A stretch of DNA of 64,000 bases from assembly GCA_964030785.1 (NCBI GenBank), contig OZ034967.1, positions 57,514,165 to 57,578,164 of the forward strand, in the 5' to 3' direction. The notes below the pieces were generated by a model. The model had not been told where the DNA came from. It did not search any database and worked only from the letters and a program-made list of their open reading frames with translations. Positions 10,678 to 22,419 of this stretch are shown piece by piece. The stretch comes from Siderastrea siderea (Eukaryota > Cnidaria > Anthozoa > Scleractinia > Rhizangiidae). The first letter of the stretch is position 1. Every line of letters begins with the position of its first letter. Position numbers and translations under genes: made by a program.

Positions 10678-12057
10678 CACGTTTGCCTAAGACAGATTAA
10701 AAATGCCAGTGATATCAAGGTCGCCTACGAGCATATTCTGTTGTATGTCTAGGAATTTCCAACCTTTAAGTACTTCTCTGTACCGGTAAAGACTTTTTCT
10801 TGTAGTTGCACAATCAAAACTATACTCTGATTGTGAAATATTTTATTGAAGTGGTTTGCAAGGCAATCGAATAACTGGTCACTTGCAAGTTAGTGATTTC
10901 CGCTTTAAATTTCCGGTGTCATTTCCGCTACGATCAAGTGTGTGAAATGTATTGTTGCGGTCAGCGGTAATACACTTGAAACAAGATGGACGGCGTAGTA
11001 TTTTGTAGAAGCAGCTAAATACAGGAATTGCACCCACTCAAAGTCTCATACAGAAACCAGGATTATGAGCCCGCGAGAATGAGCACCCCCTACCAAACCC
11101 ATGTTTTCATGTATTTTTCAGGTCAGTCATTTCCCGGTTTGTCTTCGTTCTTTTACTTGTCACTGTCGCTTCCTTAACCAGCAGATTGTTATAATGAATT
11201 TGGTCACTCTCTTCACGCAACGTAATGAAGTTCTTCAGGCTTTTAGCTCACGAGATCGGCGCCTGCAAGCGGATGAAAGAAGGCTACGAAATTGATGGAA
11301 TCCGTTAAAGAACCGTAAAACTTACAGCCGGTTAGCAGTTGAAAAACAGCCCTTAAGAAGTGAAGCTGGGCAACTTTTAAGGTATGGTTTTAATTTTTAC
11401 CCTTTGAGTTATAGTGTTTGCCCATTTTCATCCGTGAACAAGACAAAGAATTCAAAATTTGTACGCTCGTTGTCACAATCTGTCTCATTGCAGTTGTTGC
11501 CGAGTAACGTATTTCTCCAAAATTGTTGCAATTGTATCTCTTCACATGTTAGAGGTCCACGAAATATTTTTAAGTAGTTTAAGGACACTATCTTAATACT
11601 CTGTAGAAAAATACAAAAGGTTGTCAGAGTAAGTCAGAATTTTGTGAAACGTTTGTTTTTGTCTTACCACTTGAGCCGCTTTTTGCTGATACCGTTAACA
11701 TTGGCCAGTTTGAGACTCTCTCGTTTAAACAAGTCGCGATAATTTGAACTGTTTCCACCATATTTCTAAAGTAACATGACGTATGTACTACTGGTATAAA
11801 AGTTAGATTTTTTGGATAAATATGCGGTCGGCAACAGCCTTCCCAAAATTGGCTAATTTCGACTCGACGAAAGGGCGATTTTGGGGGCTCCGGGTGTCAA
11901 CAACATTTGCCTCAAAATCTCGGGTATAATGGAGATTACCAACAAGCGAAATGTATTTTCATTAGTCCTATATCGACCTTGTTTTGTACAGAAAGTTTGA
12001 AGGAAATCGAAAATTTGATCAAAATTGAGTGGTCGATTCTTACGCGGACAGCCACTT
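10678..12057. repeat. Right arm of the 1.4-kb inverted duplication
   Basis: This is a diverged inverted copy of 7321-8716. Compared with the left arm it has an extra segment of about 113 bp at 11005-11117, bounded by direct copies of GTATTTT (10998-11004 and 11111-11117), which looks like a later small insertion with a 7-bp duplication. The signal-peptide-like frame of the left arm is interrupted here. Confidence 0.75.
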
Positions 12058-13384
12058 TTAAGTGGCTCACAACTTTCAATGGAACTCGCAATCCTATAAT
12101 CGACTTCTGTTGAGAAATAATAGAGGTTTTAACTGATCAATGCGTGGTAAAAACAAGAAGTGTTGTCTTCTCCACGAGGAGAAAACTTGGACTCGGAGTC
12201 GCATTTTACGAAATCTTGACTTACGGAGCTCATAACGTCGCAAAGAAGAGCTATCTATCAAATCAATTGAGTTAGGCACGGCAGTAGCACGACGTTTGAA
12301 AAGGGCCTAACTTGTGTCGCTGATCAGTGATTTTACACAGTAGTATTAAATATGTTGCGGTAAAATTTTAGACAAATAACGTTAGATTACAGCAAACAGC
12401 GATGTTTTCTTAGGATAGGTTTTAGTCAGGAGCATGTAATGAAATCGTGATTTTACTTATGTTGATTGTGAAGCATACTCAGTTGATCAGAAGAATCGAT
12501 TTCCGGTTTTGATTACATTATAATCTTGTATGGTGCAACGTTTGAGTTGCTGACGTGACGGAAGTTGAATTCTGTGTTGGAACGTTCAATTAATAAATTT
12601 ATCGATGGCGATTATTATTTCGAAATGCTATGATAAAAATGCAGTCAAAAAAAATTATTAGAGTGAAATTAGCTATGTTTGTAGGATCCGCTCGTTTCGC
12701 AGATGCACAGTCTGCTGTTCCGCACATTAGAAAGACCCTTTCGCAAGCACAACTAAATTGAAGAAACAAATTAGATTAAAACATTGCACAGCAAAGAACT
12801 GGAAGTAGTTTATTGCTTGTACATGTATTTTCTTATTTTGTCTGAAATGAGTAAATTAAATAATGTGATCTATGCCTGTGTTATAATGCCAGTGGGTTCT
12901 CAGGTTCAAAAGTAATGTGGAAATAAAGGTCTAGTTTAAAGTTTAATTTAAAAATACGCACAGGGCAAACCAAATAATGTAAACCTTCAATAAATGCAAA
13001 ATCATGAATGGTTAAAAAAAAAACAACAACAAGACAAAAACAAACAAGCAAAACCCCAAAATACCTCAATTAAGGAATTTGGACCTCAAAAATCTACCAC
13101 GTGCACGTTTCCCATTCACTTTAAGTCTCCCAGGGATGTGGGTAAGGGAAGTTGATCTTGTTGTACTCCCAGATATCTAGATGAATGGAAGAACTGGTAA
13201 GAAGCCGAAAAACACAACACTTACTTTTTTTTCGTATGTGACCCCCAGATTAAATGTACAGTTTTGTCTCTTCAATAATTCCATATTTACAATTTTTGCA
13301 CGCCCTTTCCACGTTCAGCAACTGGGGAAAAGCCACTCAAACAATTATATGCTGTTTTCTTATCCAATTCACTGGAAAAACCTG
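12058..13384. other. Spacer without recognisable gene
   Basis: AT-rich sequence. Short open frames exist, but no motif, splice pair or repeat edge could be supported. Confidence 0.35.
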
Positions 13385-13464
13385 GAAAAAATTCAGGCTT
13401 GAACAGGATTTTAGCCTGTGATTACCGCCGGGTGCAGTGCTCTACCAACTGAGCTATCAAGCCA
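13385..13464 (-). mobile_element. tRNA-derived SINE remnant
   Basis: On the minus strand, GGCTTGATAGCTCAGTTGGT then AGAGCACTGCACCC has the layout of the 5' half of a tRNA with an A box. It is followed, after a shortened middle, by CTGTTCAAGCCTGAATTTT, which replaces a normal tRNA 3' half. The acceptor stem cannot close, so it is not a functional tRNA. It fits a tRNA-headed SINE of the kind common in cnidarians. Confidence 0.6.
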
Positions 13465-13556
13465 ACTGTGAACTGGTCATTAATAGTCCGTGATACACTC
13501 GTAAAGGATGAATAAATAAAAGTAAAAGTTTTAAAAAAATTAAACACTGACCACAA

Positions 13557-13939
13557 GACTGCAAAAATTGTAAAATCGTGCTGCCAGAATTATAACCCGC
13601 AAGGGTTATGATGTTAGATCGACCACTATACGAGGAGAATTAAGATGGGATGACCTGGAGACTACTAGAAGAAAGCATATAGCGATCCTCATGTATAAAA
13701 TTGTGAATAAGAGAGCCCCAGGTTATCTCATCGATCTTTTCGAAAAAAGTAAAAGCGTTTATTCACTTCGCGAGAGTGGAAGTCGACTAATCCTCCCTAA
13801 ATATAACACTGAATTTGCAAAAGGTAGCAGTTTTGCTTTTGTTGGAACCAAAATATGGAATTCCATTCCATTCAACATCAGATCTGCAACCTCTCTCTCC
13901 ACTTTTAAATCGATGATTAATAATCTCGATGTCTTCTAG
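13557..13939 (+). pseudogene. Non-LTR retrotransposon RT C-terminus, relic
   Basis: The frame reads NRAARIITRKGYDV, then RWDDLETTRRKH, MYKIVNKRAPGYL and FAFVGTKIWNSIPFNIR. This is the region just after the reverse transcriptase domain in jockey/CR1/L2-like elements (the LQxxQNRAAR, MYK..N...P.YL and WN.LP motifs). A TAA stop replaces the glutamine expected before NRAAR. The ORF ends at a TAG at 13937-13939. It is truncated at its 5' end, the usual outcome of target-primed reverse transcription. Confidence 0.75.
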
Positions 13940-14064
13940 TTAGTGTTCTACAGTAGTATATAGTAGGAATAGTAATTTTATAACACGGCTTTTCTATAGA
14001 TAGATTTGTGTAGGTAAGACGAAGAGACAAACTCTTGACTGTTCCGGAGGTTTAATTGCCCAAT

Positions 14065-14088
14065 GTTTCGGCCTTCGGCATTCCTCAG
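14065..14088 (-). ncRNA. Hammerhead-ribozyme-like core in a Penelope-like tail
   Basis: The minus strand reads CTGAGGA, then a short stem-loop ATGCCGAAGGCC, then GAAAC. This matches the conserved CUGANGA...GAAA core of hammerhead ribozymes. Penelope-like elements are known to carry such motifs in their terminal pseudo-LTRs. The motif lies about 300 bp downstream of a Penelope-like GIY-YIG ORF on the same strand. Stem II is imperfect at its base, so activity is uncertain. Confidence 0.35.
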
Positions 14089-14383
14089 GCACGAGTTTAA
14101 AAACTAGATATTTACAATAAAAAGTTAAAAAATTAAAAAGCCTAGTATGAGAAAATTACAAAGCCGTCTATATTTATAGTAGTAGTACAAGTGACAAATA
14201 ATGTAAATAACGGTTACGTAATATCAGACGGGAAAAACAAAAACAAAAAATAACATGTAAATGGAAGCTAACAAGGTAGTGCAAATAGCAAAGCTTAAAA
14301 ATTAGGTTACAATTACCGTGAGCAATTCAACTGTGATTGAATGCCTGTTGTAAAGGCAAAGGAAATTTGGACTACAATAAAAG

Positions 14384-14830
14384 CTAATCAACTGTTGTAA
14401 CAGATACGATTCTTTGATTTGAACTCCCGCCTTTTGTTAAGGCCGTGTAAATGTAACGAAAAAAGTTGTGAAGTCCAGTATGCTTCCCTGGTGAGAAGCA
14501 ATTGTTCGAGATGGACTCCATTTCTGTGGTTAACAATTTGTTCAATAAAAATAAAGCTAATTTGACAAATTTGGTGTTCAAAAGAATTATAATGAACAGC
14601 TAGTTCACAAGTTCTGCGAAAACGAACTTTGAATTCTGTTGAAGTGGAGCCAACGTACTGCTTTTTGCATTTGTCACAAACAGCCAAATAAATAACATTC
14701 TTTGACGTACAACTTAATTGTTGATTGATCTTGTAGACGCGGCCCGTAGCAAAGCTCCGAAATTTGATATCTTGAATCAAAAAGTTTTGGCATAAATCGC
14801 ATCTTTTGTTACAGTTGAAACACCCTCCCG
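14384..14830 (-). pseudogene. Penelope-like element C-terminus: zinc finger plus GIY-YIG
   Basis: The minus strand first gives CFNCNKRCDLC, a cysteine-rich finger, then VIYLAVCDKCKKQYVGSTST, which fits the GIY-YIG endonuclease fold (VIYLxxCxxCxxxYVGxT) of Penelope-like elements. After FKVRFR the frame shifts, but the downstream piece LLTREAYWTSQLFSL keeps the expected C-terminal pattern with the glutamate of a YW-type motif. No reverse transcriptase is present upstream, so the copy is 5'-truncated. It is not expected to be functional. Confidence 0.75.
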
Positions 14831-15979
14831 TTTCTTGCGATTCATTTATTCATTCTCTCTTTCAGGCGGAACGTGTGTTCGAGGAGTACTACAGAAACTG
14901 AAGTTTATCATGTAGCCACGGCAACCAGATCATACACAGCCACTACTAGGAGATGCGGTTTCTTATGGTTGTTTAGGTGCCAAAAATCCAGGTCAGCCAC
15001 ACTGCTTTGCCCTCAGTTGTTGTCAGTAATAACCATTATTTATTTTCCGGTTGTTAGGGACTTTGCAAAACCATCCGGGCCCCCCCCCAAAAATATAACA
15101 GGAGCTGTTCAGGATCCGAATTCGTTGGGGCCGTGTGCATTCATGTTTAAATTCATTTAGAGAAAGAAAAATTCACCGTTGTAGGTTCAATTTCTCCTTA
15201 AAGCCCCACCCAAGCGAGCGAATTTTCTACGCAAAAGAAAAGAAGAGCCTCTTAGAACTACATCGACTTAAAAGCAGTTCACAACAACAGAACGGTAATG
15301 AAAAACATGCTTCGAGAAACATCCCTTGTCCGGAGTTACCGTGCCTGGCTTAGTAATATCTACTAAAGTAACTCCTACACCATCCCCTCACCCCCTACCC
15401 CCTCCCCCACTGAAGCGACCATATCTTACACGCGTTAAGTGAATTTTCCAGGACCCTCAGGGTTTGTTTATATTGTACCGGTGCCACCTTCGTACTGGTA
15501 CAAGGTCATTTCGGTTCCCTCCTGGTTACCCTCCTGTATTCATTTACATGACACCGGCCGGATACGAGTTATGCCGCCGGTGCGAGTTCACTCCGGTTGC
15601 AGTGCTTGATCAAGATTCTCATTCCTGTACGAAAACTCGCACTGGTATCATGTAATCGAGGTATGACTGTTCGTTTTACATTCCTCAAAACCGCCTTAAA
15701 TACGGTTTGCGTAAACACGATGCAATGTTTTCATCTCTTACCGGGATGGATGTGGCAACGGTATCTTGAAAACAGCCCATTGAGATGAGGCCCCACTGTC
15801 CTTACAGGGAAATTGTCATTTTCTAAGACGATCACTCAAGGACCACTGCTAGCCTTTCCTAGAGAAGGGCACAGCCTCACAAGGTTTCGTGTCACGGCCA
15901 ATTCTGCTTTGGTCCACGTTACCAGTATGAAATGGTTTCATCTTGACTCTTGAGTAACTCCTATCAGCCCCTTAGTACT
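14831..15979. other. Spacer with GC-richer patches, no gene recognised
   Basis: A C-rich run occurs near 15371-15410. A stretch at 15470-15660 has several CCGG-centred short inverted repeats and looks MITE-like, but I could not define ends or a target duplication. Confidence 0.3.
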
Positions 15980-15989
15980 TGGTTCTGTG

Positions 15990-16440
15990 GTTGGCATTTC
16001 AACCAGGTGCTGACAACTTCTCAAGGGCCAGTGCCAGGTCTGATCAGATTCATAAATTTGCCCTTCTTGCTCTTTTTGTCAAACCACAGGACACCGTCTC
16101 CTACTTGAAAATTGTTGGCTTTCGCCCCAAGCGGGCGTAATACGCCTTCTGAGTGCGATGTGAAGCATCAACGTTTCCCTAGCTGCCTGAAATGCTTGGA
16201 TTACCCTCGAACTTAGCTGGGTAGCATAATCAGGGTGTCGCTCTGGCTGAGGTAAGCAGGAGCCTGGATGACTCTAAGTAACCGGGCCTAAAACCAGTAC
16301 TACGGTGAACAGAGATATTGTACGCCAGACATACAAACCGGGTTTACAGTTCCCAGTTCCTCCCTGAAGATTCCCGTAACTGCTCATGCCAGTAAACATT
16401 CACTCCAACGACTGTTGGGTCTTTCTATAATCATGGTGTT
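15990..16440 (-). pseudogene. Ty3/gypsy-like integrase C-terminal relic
   Basis: On the minus strand, 16335-16276 reads AYNISVHRSTGFRPGYL, like the AYN(T/S)S.H.STG..P..L segment near the end of gypsy integrases. About 75 codons later, 16107-16022 reads VGDGVLWFDKKSKKGKF and RPGTGP. This matches the VGDxVW...KKG...L.RPW.GP C-terminal module that follows at this distance. Several stops and shifts interrupt the frame. No LTRs were identified. The remainder of the degenerate region may extend toward 17.9 kb. Confidence 0.5.
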
Positions 16441-18521
16441 TGTTTCGGAGCGCCATGTCGAGGGATCCAGCCGTTAAAAACGCGCTAAACAAGCCACTTA
16501 GTAAAATGACCAAACAGTACTGATTTCCTGGGTAGCTCAGACCGTACTCCACAAATAAATTGTTACCAATTCCCCTGAACGGTGAATGATGATCGGTTGT
16601 ATTAAATGGGGCCTTCTTTGCGGGGACAGGGTTTTCCCCTCCTGGCTCAGCAAACAGTTCGGCACCATTCTTCTAATTTCTATCTACATGAAAGGCCAGA
16701 AATGCTTCCCTTATGACCTTAGAAGTACACTTGGCTGTTTCAAAGTGATCCAGATCAAGGTGCAACAGCTGAAGAACCCTTGAGATAAGATCTGTATTTG
16801 CCCGTGTCTGGATTCCCCTCAGAACAGTGTACTGAGGACACCATCTTTCCTCACATCGAAGTTTGACATATCGTTGTCAAAGATTCGAGCTCCACGTCAT
16901 TTACATCCACTGGCGGAGGCGCTCTGAGTTGACAGTACGGACTTGACTTAGTTTGAAGGAAGACAAGGGGGAGAAGGACAAGAAGGACAAATGTCCTGCG
17001 TGTTGGTGTCTGAAAAATCAGTGGACTATGTTTCATGTTCCCCTACATTAACACCCAAGACTCTACTTCAGGCATGCCCCACAGTATTCGTGTTTCCCCC
17101 AATGTAACGTGATGCACTTTGACCTTGAGCTCTCTGAACTTGTCAACCCATTTTCAAAACTGACCACTTTGTTCCTTGGTTCGAGTTTTAAAGAGAATCA
17201 TGAACACACATGAAAAATTTATACTCTCGTCCAAGCAAATATGGCCGATAGGCTCTTAGGCCTTGCAGGCTTTTGGTCTTGTTTAATTCAGAAGGCCATT
17301 GGCCTTGTACTTCCACTTGTTGAATTAATTCACCTCTTTAATTCTTTTGAGCCCATTAACAAACTGGCATAAAGTATCCTCTGCTTTCTTGGCTCATGAT
17401 GCGCATGCGCTCTGATCTGTTCTGTACGTGCTGCATTAAGGCTGTCAGGTAGTTCGTCGACTATACAGTGTAGGAGGAGCATTGGCTCATCGTAAGCATC
17501 CTGAGGTCAGCAAATTCAGCGTTTCGCCTTCTTTTCCTCGTATCTCTACCTCAGAGCCTTCGATAACTCGCTGAAACTTGTCCTTACTATCTCTTGTTGG
17601 TGGTTATAAGAGGCTTTCGAGTTCTCGTTCTAATGCACGGCCATGTAATGGCCTACTTTCTCATCTCCTCTGTGCCGTGACCACTTAAGGTGAATTCCGA
17701 GGTACCGCAGAAATTCACGCACGTTTTCTTGCCCAGAAGATTTTGCTTCTGCCAGAACTACTGGATGCGATCCCATTGCTTCCACCAGAGTAATAAACGA
17801 AAGAACGAGCCGCTTTAAACTAAAGTATCTCAAATGTAGTTCACCACGACCGAATTGTAATGGGGAGCATGCCTATTAACCCTTTACGGCGGGATGTTCC
17901 AGACTTTTTAGCCACACGTTCTGTTTTGGCCGTTATGGTGTTTATTTCATTGAATAGCTAAAGGTGACAATTTCTACAAAAACTGTACACTTTTGAAATT
18001 AACTCAAGGTAACATTGAGCGTTTTTTTCGACGTAATTTTGAGAGATTTTTTGTTGTTGTCGTTTTTTGTATTTTGTACTTTTTTTGCACAAGAGCAGAA
18101 CTCAAATTTTAATGTTCTCTTTGCGGACCTAAGTTGATCCTTGTTTTTTTGCCTCCCTCTTTTCTTTTTCCCTTTTTCTTTCATTGGTTTGTTTGCCTTT
18201 TTATCGCCTTTCTTTCTGAGGAACGGTGTCCAACTCACTTTTCAGGAAAGGGAAAATTTTACCTGAAAAGAGTACTTATTCCAGGATCGACATTTCACAT
18301 TAAAAAAATTTGCTCACCAGTATACAAGGTCACATTGTTTACCACTGGTTACCCCAGCTATCGATCGCAGGCCTTCATTTTTTCACGGTCCTAGGCTTAA
18401 TATTTCTGGGCTTGGGAGCAAAAGCTAGCATAATAATAATAGTAATAAAAAAAAAGAATAAGAACTGAAATTTTGTCTTTTTGTTCTAAACTGCCATCCA
18501 GTGCCAGATGATCTCACTTAA
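16441..18521. other. Degenerate region, possible retroelement remains
   Basis: This region follows on upstream (minus sense) from the integrase relic. Base composition is less AT-biased than the surroundings up to about 17.9 kb, which would suit old retroelement coding sequence, but no further domain was identified. The lysine-rich frame at 17999-18238 is a low-complexity artefact of T-rich DNA. Confidence 0.3.
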
Positions 18522-19977
18522 GGAGGCTTTTCAACATATGATCAAATTTTATTTTCTCACTGGTTTCCTAGCAACAGCTGTCACCATAGCAACGGTAATG
18601 GACAACACCTCATTTTAAATAATTTCGAATATCTCGAAAACTAGTCAGACACTTAACGACGAAACTTGAACTATTTGAACTACTCAACCTACACAACTTG
18701 TATGCGAAATTAGGAAAAAATCTGTAAGAGCGTTTTCATGTAAATCGTGATTCACTGGGCTGATTTATTATGAAATATTCGTCTTCTGAGCTTCTTTCTC
18801 GTTATTTTTCGGCTCCAGTGTAATGCCATCGTGGGCGTTAACATGTATGCAATCCGTAATTAAAAATGCTAAAACGTCAGTCAGTATTTAAAGAATAATG
18901 GAAAAAAGTCTCCAGGAAGAAGCTCAGAAGACGAAAATTTTTTATTATAATGAGAAGGAATTATAAATGCACGAGAGGACACAAGCGCAGCGTGTATAAA
19001 TATTCATTGCACGTGAATAACCGTGAAATAGACCAGGAAAAACAAAATAAAACTGTTGCTCGTTGAAAGTTAATAACGACTGAAACTTGACCGAGATTCA
19101 GCCTTCTTATCTAACAACAGAATTGTTTATTCAGCCTAAAACTCACTGGAACGTCAAAAAAAATTATTATTCTAACGGCAATCAATTTAAGAGAAAAATC
19201 TGTAAGGGCAGTTTAGAAATATTTCTATTTATGCAAATTACGGACTTTTTGGCTGATTTGTGCTGCATTTTTAAATATAAATATCTTAAAATCGCAGCCA
19301 CCTAGGAAGCTCAATGTACATCAAGAATGTTTTGATATCATAAAAGATCCTTCAACTGAAAATAGAAAGTGTTAAGTTTTATCTTTCTTGAAATATTGGA
19401 GAAAACTGCAGGAATGACCAAAATCAGCCCGTAAAAAATGAATTATGATTTACAAGAAAACGCTCTTACAGATTTTTCCTTAATTTCGCATACAAGTTGT
19501 GTAGGTTGAGTAGTTCAAATAGTTCAAGTTTCGTCATAAAGCGGGGGCGGATCCAGGAATTTCTGAAAGGGGGGGTTGTACACTATTGTAGTAACCTTTA
19601 ACGCCAATGGTGTGGTGGAAGTGAAACAACTTTGTAAAAAACAATTTTATTCTATTATTTTTAGGAAGAATCAAACAAAATAACAAAAAAAAAATGCTGC
19701 TCAAAGGGGGGGGTTGCAACCCCCTCAACCCCTCCCCTGGATCCGCCTCTGTAAAGTATCTGACTAGTTTCCGAGATATTCGACATTATTTAAAATGAGG
19801 TGTTGTCCATTACCGTTGCTACGGTGACAGTTGTTGCTAGGAAACCAGTGAGAAAATAAACTTTGATCATATGTTGAAAAGGTGGTGTAGTATCAAGGAA
19901 ATCGAAGTTTATCTTCTATGCGAAATTTTGACTTCAAAAGATACACTCCAAGGCCAAAAAAAATGTTGCGAGCCTCC
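18522..19977. mobile_element. Non-autonomous DNA transposon with long TIRs, TTAA TSD
   Basis: TTAA at 18518-18521 and 19978-19981 flank termini GGAGGCT...AGCCTCC. The arms (about 18522-18760 and 19440-19977) are inverted copies, including TCTCACTGGTTTCCTAGCAA and its complement. The right arm keeps about 90 bp between GGAGGC and the shared TTTTCAACATATG block that the left arm has lost. TTAA duplications occur in Kolobok and piggyBac. No transposase remains. The right arm is interrupted by a 210-bp MITE. Confidence 0.75.
19542..19751. mobile_element. Nested 210-bp MITE with TAAAG duplication
   Basis: The termini are GGGGCGGATCCAGG and its near-complement CCTGGATCCGCCTC. TAAAG occurs just outside both ends (19537-19541 and 19752-19756). 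The opposite arm of the host element shows the uninterrupted sequence, confirming that a single copy of the pentamer was present before insertion. Confidence 0.8.
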
Positions 19978-20364
19978 TTAAAAGGTTTATTTTGATGTTT
20001 GAATGAAATAAATTTAAATAAACTGCAGTAGAAGGAGATCATCATAGTTATTGTGAGCAACTAGTAAATTCATTCTTTACTAAAAAAAAAAACCCAGTCA
20101 TTTTACTAAGGTCTGGGCCAATACTCGATATCATCGATATCGATACTGGCTTGCTGCATTGGTCATTTGATGCCGTTTGACGATGTCCAAGTGACCACTT
20201 GGAAGACGAGTTGCGTGCACATTTCACTCTGTGTTATTTGTTTTCGACTCTTTTAAGCATGGACTCTACCTTAAGATGATGTAACAATAAGAATATTGAG
20301 TTCGACATCGTAATATCGATATGGAATATAGAAAAAATGCCGATTATCGGTAGTCTATGTGATA

Positions 20365-20475
20365 CTGCCGCCCCTCTTTGAGAAGGGGGGCGACACATGA
20401 GCCGCCTGGCTCGGGAGATTAGGCGGCTAGTCCCTCACTGTGACGTTAAATTTGATTTGATTTGATTTGATTTAC
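20365..20475 (+). mobile_element. Probable 3' tail of a non-LTR element or SINE
   Basis: Two consecutive hairpin sequences (GCCGCCCC...GGGGGGCGAC and GCCGCCTGG...TTAGGCGGC) are followed by TTTGA tandem units at about 20451-20474. Paired stem-loops ending in a short tandem tail are typical of 3' ends recognised by non-LTR reverse transcriptases. No coding part is attached. Confidence 0.4.
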
Positions 20476-22419
20476 TGTCGTAGTCGTATCAGATCGATTT
20501 GAATCTTAAAGCTGGTATTGGCTCGCCACTTAATATTTGAGGCATTCGTAGAAACCAATAGATTGTTAACCCAAGTTCGCACAAAGCGACATTACTCTTC
20601 AAAATGGCCCGGCAAAAGGGTTGGCATGTTTTTTTTGTTGTTGTTGTTTTGGTTTGTTTTTGCTTTTTGTTTGTTTGTTTGTTTGTTTGTTTTTTTCACA
20701 TCTTGAAAGTACATTTGCATGTCTCTTTTTTTTGTATCTCCCATGCTTCATGCCATTTCTCAAGGCCATTCCTACATTCGTGGCTTGTTAATTAACGTAC
20801 GGCTGAGTTTTTTTTTCCAAAGTTATTGCAAAACTCAGCAACCGCTCAAGTAGTTAAAAACAAGAAAACAATTATTTGCCAGCTAATCGAAAACACCCTG
20901 ATACTTTTCTTCAAAGCTATTGTTTCAACACTAACAACCAAAGAAGTGAGTCGCAGTCCCAGTAGCTAAAGGGCGTAAGCCTCAGAGCAAGCTCATTTGA
21001 GGGATTCTGGCCGTTATTGTTTCATTCTCCAAACAAGGTCTAATCGAATATCTCTTATATCATTCTTATTGCTTCCAAGATCTATAACGGTCTACCGCAC
21101 TGTCAAAAAAACAAGAAGTATCAGTGTCAAAATCCTTTCATGCTGTGGTGGATGGCAAAAAACGTCCTCCTGGTCCAGAGAATGTCGAAGAGGTACACTT
21201 AAATTAAGATATATTTTTAGCGAGCCCTGTTTAGCGGGAGGGTCTCAGTGGGGTACGTCAACCATTAACCGTCAAACCTCCTAACAACCTCAAAAAAGGA
21301 TAACTTTTGCCGCCAACAGTCAACGTAGGCACTTATTATTGGTTGTCCTACCGTCCTTAAAAGGGTATGGAAAATGTACTTGGTCTGAAAGTTGACCAGA
21401 ATTTGGACAACAGGGTGGCACACCCCCACCAAAACTTCTGAGGAGTATCCCCCGCCCCCGGGCACTGCACATATAAGAAAGCTTTCCGGGCCCGAAAGGT
21501 TACAGGGACTTTCGAGAAACGGACCCTGTGAGTGAAGATCGTCTCGCCTTGATGATCGGCGAGGTTTGTGGTTCTTCTTCACGCAAACGAAATTACTTCG
21601 CAGCTAATCATCGACGAATTTTGATGTTCTTCTTTATACACACAGAAGTACCCTGCCGATGAGCATCGGCGAGAAGGCAGATCTAATCTATACATATTGA
21701 AAACTTGGCTATGTTTTATCTTTCTGCATCGTGAAACAGTTACATAATATGTGTTTGTCTGATCACCGAAGACGTAAAGCCCTCGAAAGGCACCGAAACA
21801 TTAACAAGACAAACCTTCCGTTGGGCAATATGTGGATTGTGTTCTGTATCATAGGCAATTACGATAATCTTTTTCCACCTGACAAAAGAAAATGACCCAA
21901 ACTGGTAATGCTTGGTCTGGGAGACATTACGGGAGGGAGGCACAAAATTCCCAAAACTTCACGGGAAAAAGACAATTTAATCTTTTTACTTATCCAAGGT
22001 ACAGAGAAATCTGTGAGTGATCTTTCCACATTGTTTCAAAAGCGGCCCCCAGATTCGTGCAGTGTATGTTTAACTAACCGGAACTGCGAGGAAAGCCGAC
22101 CATCGTGCTATACGTAGTGAAGCGTAACCAGCCGACCTCTTCGCTTGATGAAGATGATGCAGACATTCTCGGAGACCCAGGAGCACATAGTCAGGGCGAG
22201 AGGCAAGTAAAACGGGCGAAATTGGTGCGAGCTGAAGCCTGGTGCGGGCGAACGTTTACAAGACGGGCGAAAGGGCCCCTGGGACCATTCATTTAACGAC
22301 TAGTTCAAGAGTCCATTTGCGTTCTTGCTTCTGATTGAGCACAAATTTTGAGGCATTGTGTTTTTTGTGCCCAATCAGCGATCAGCTTATTCCAACGTTC
22401 CTTTCGTGACGTCTTATTC
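20476..22419. other. Spacer without recognisable gene
   Basis: T-rich and TTTG-rich runs lie at 20625-20695. A GGGACTTTCGAGAAACGG block near 21507 belongs to a repeat type I could not delimit. No gene was supported. Confidence 0.3.

Noticed and set aside
13385..13464. Possible tRNA gene
   Set aside because: Only the 5' half resembles a tRNA; the acceptor stem and T arm do not close. It is better explained as a tRNA-headed SINE scrap.
17999..18238. Lysine-rich 79-codon frame
   Set aside because: It is a low-complexity translation of T-rich DNA, with no domain and no splice context.
21741..21850. Possible hammerhead motif (CTGATCACCGAAGAC...CGAAAC)
   Set aside because: The CUGANGA box is broken (CTGATCA) and stem II does not pair well, so I did not annotate it.
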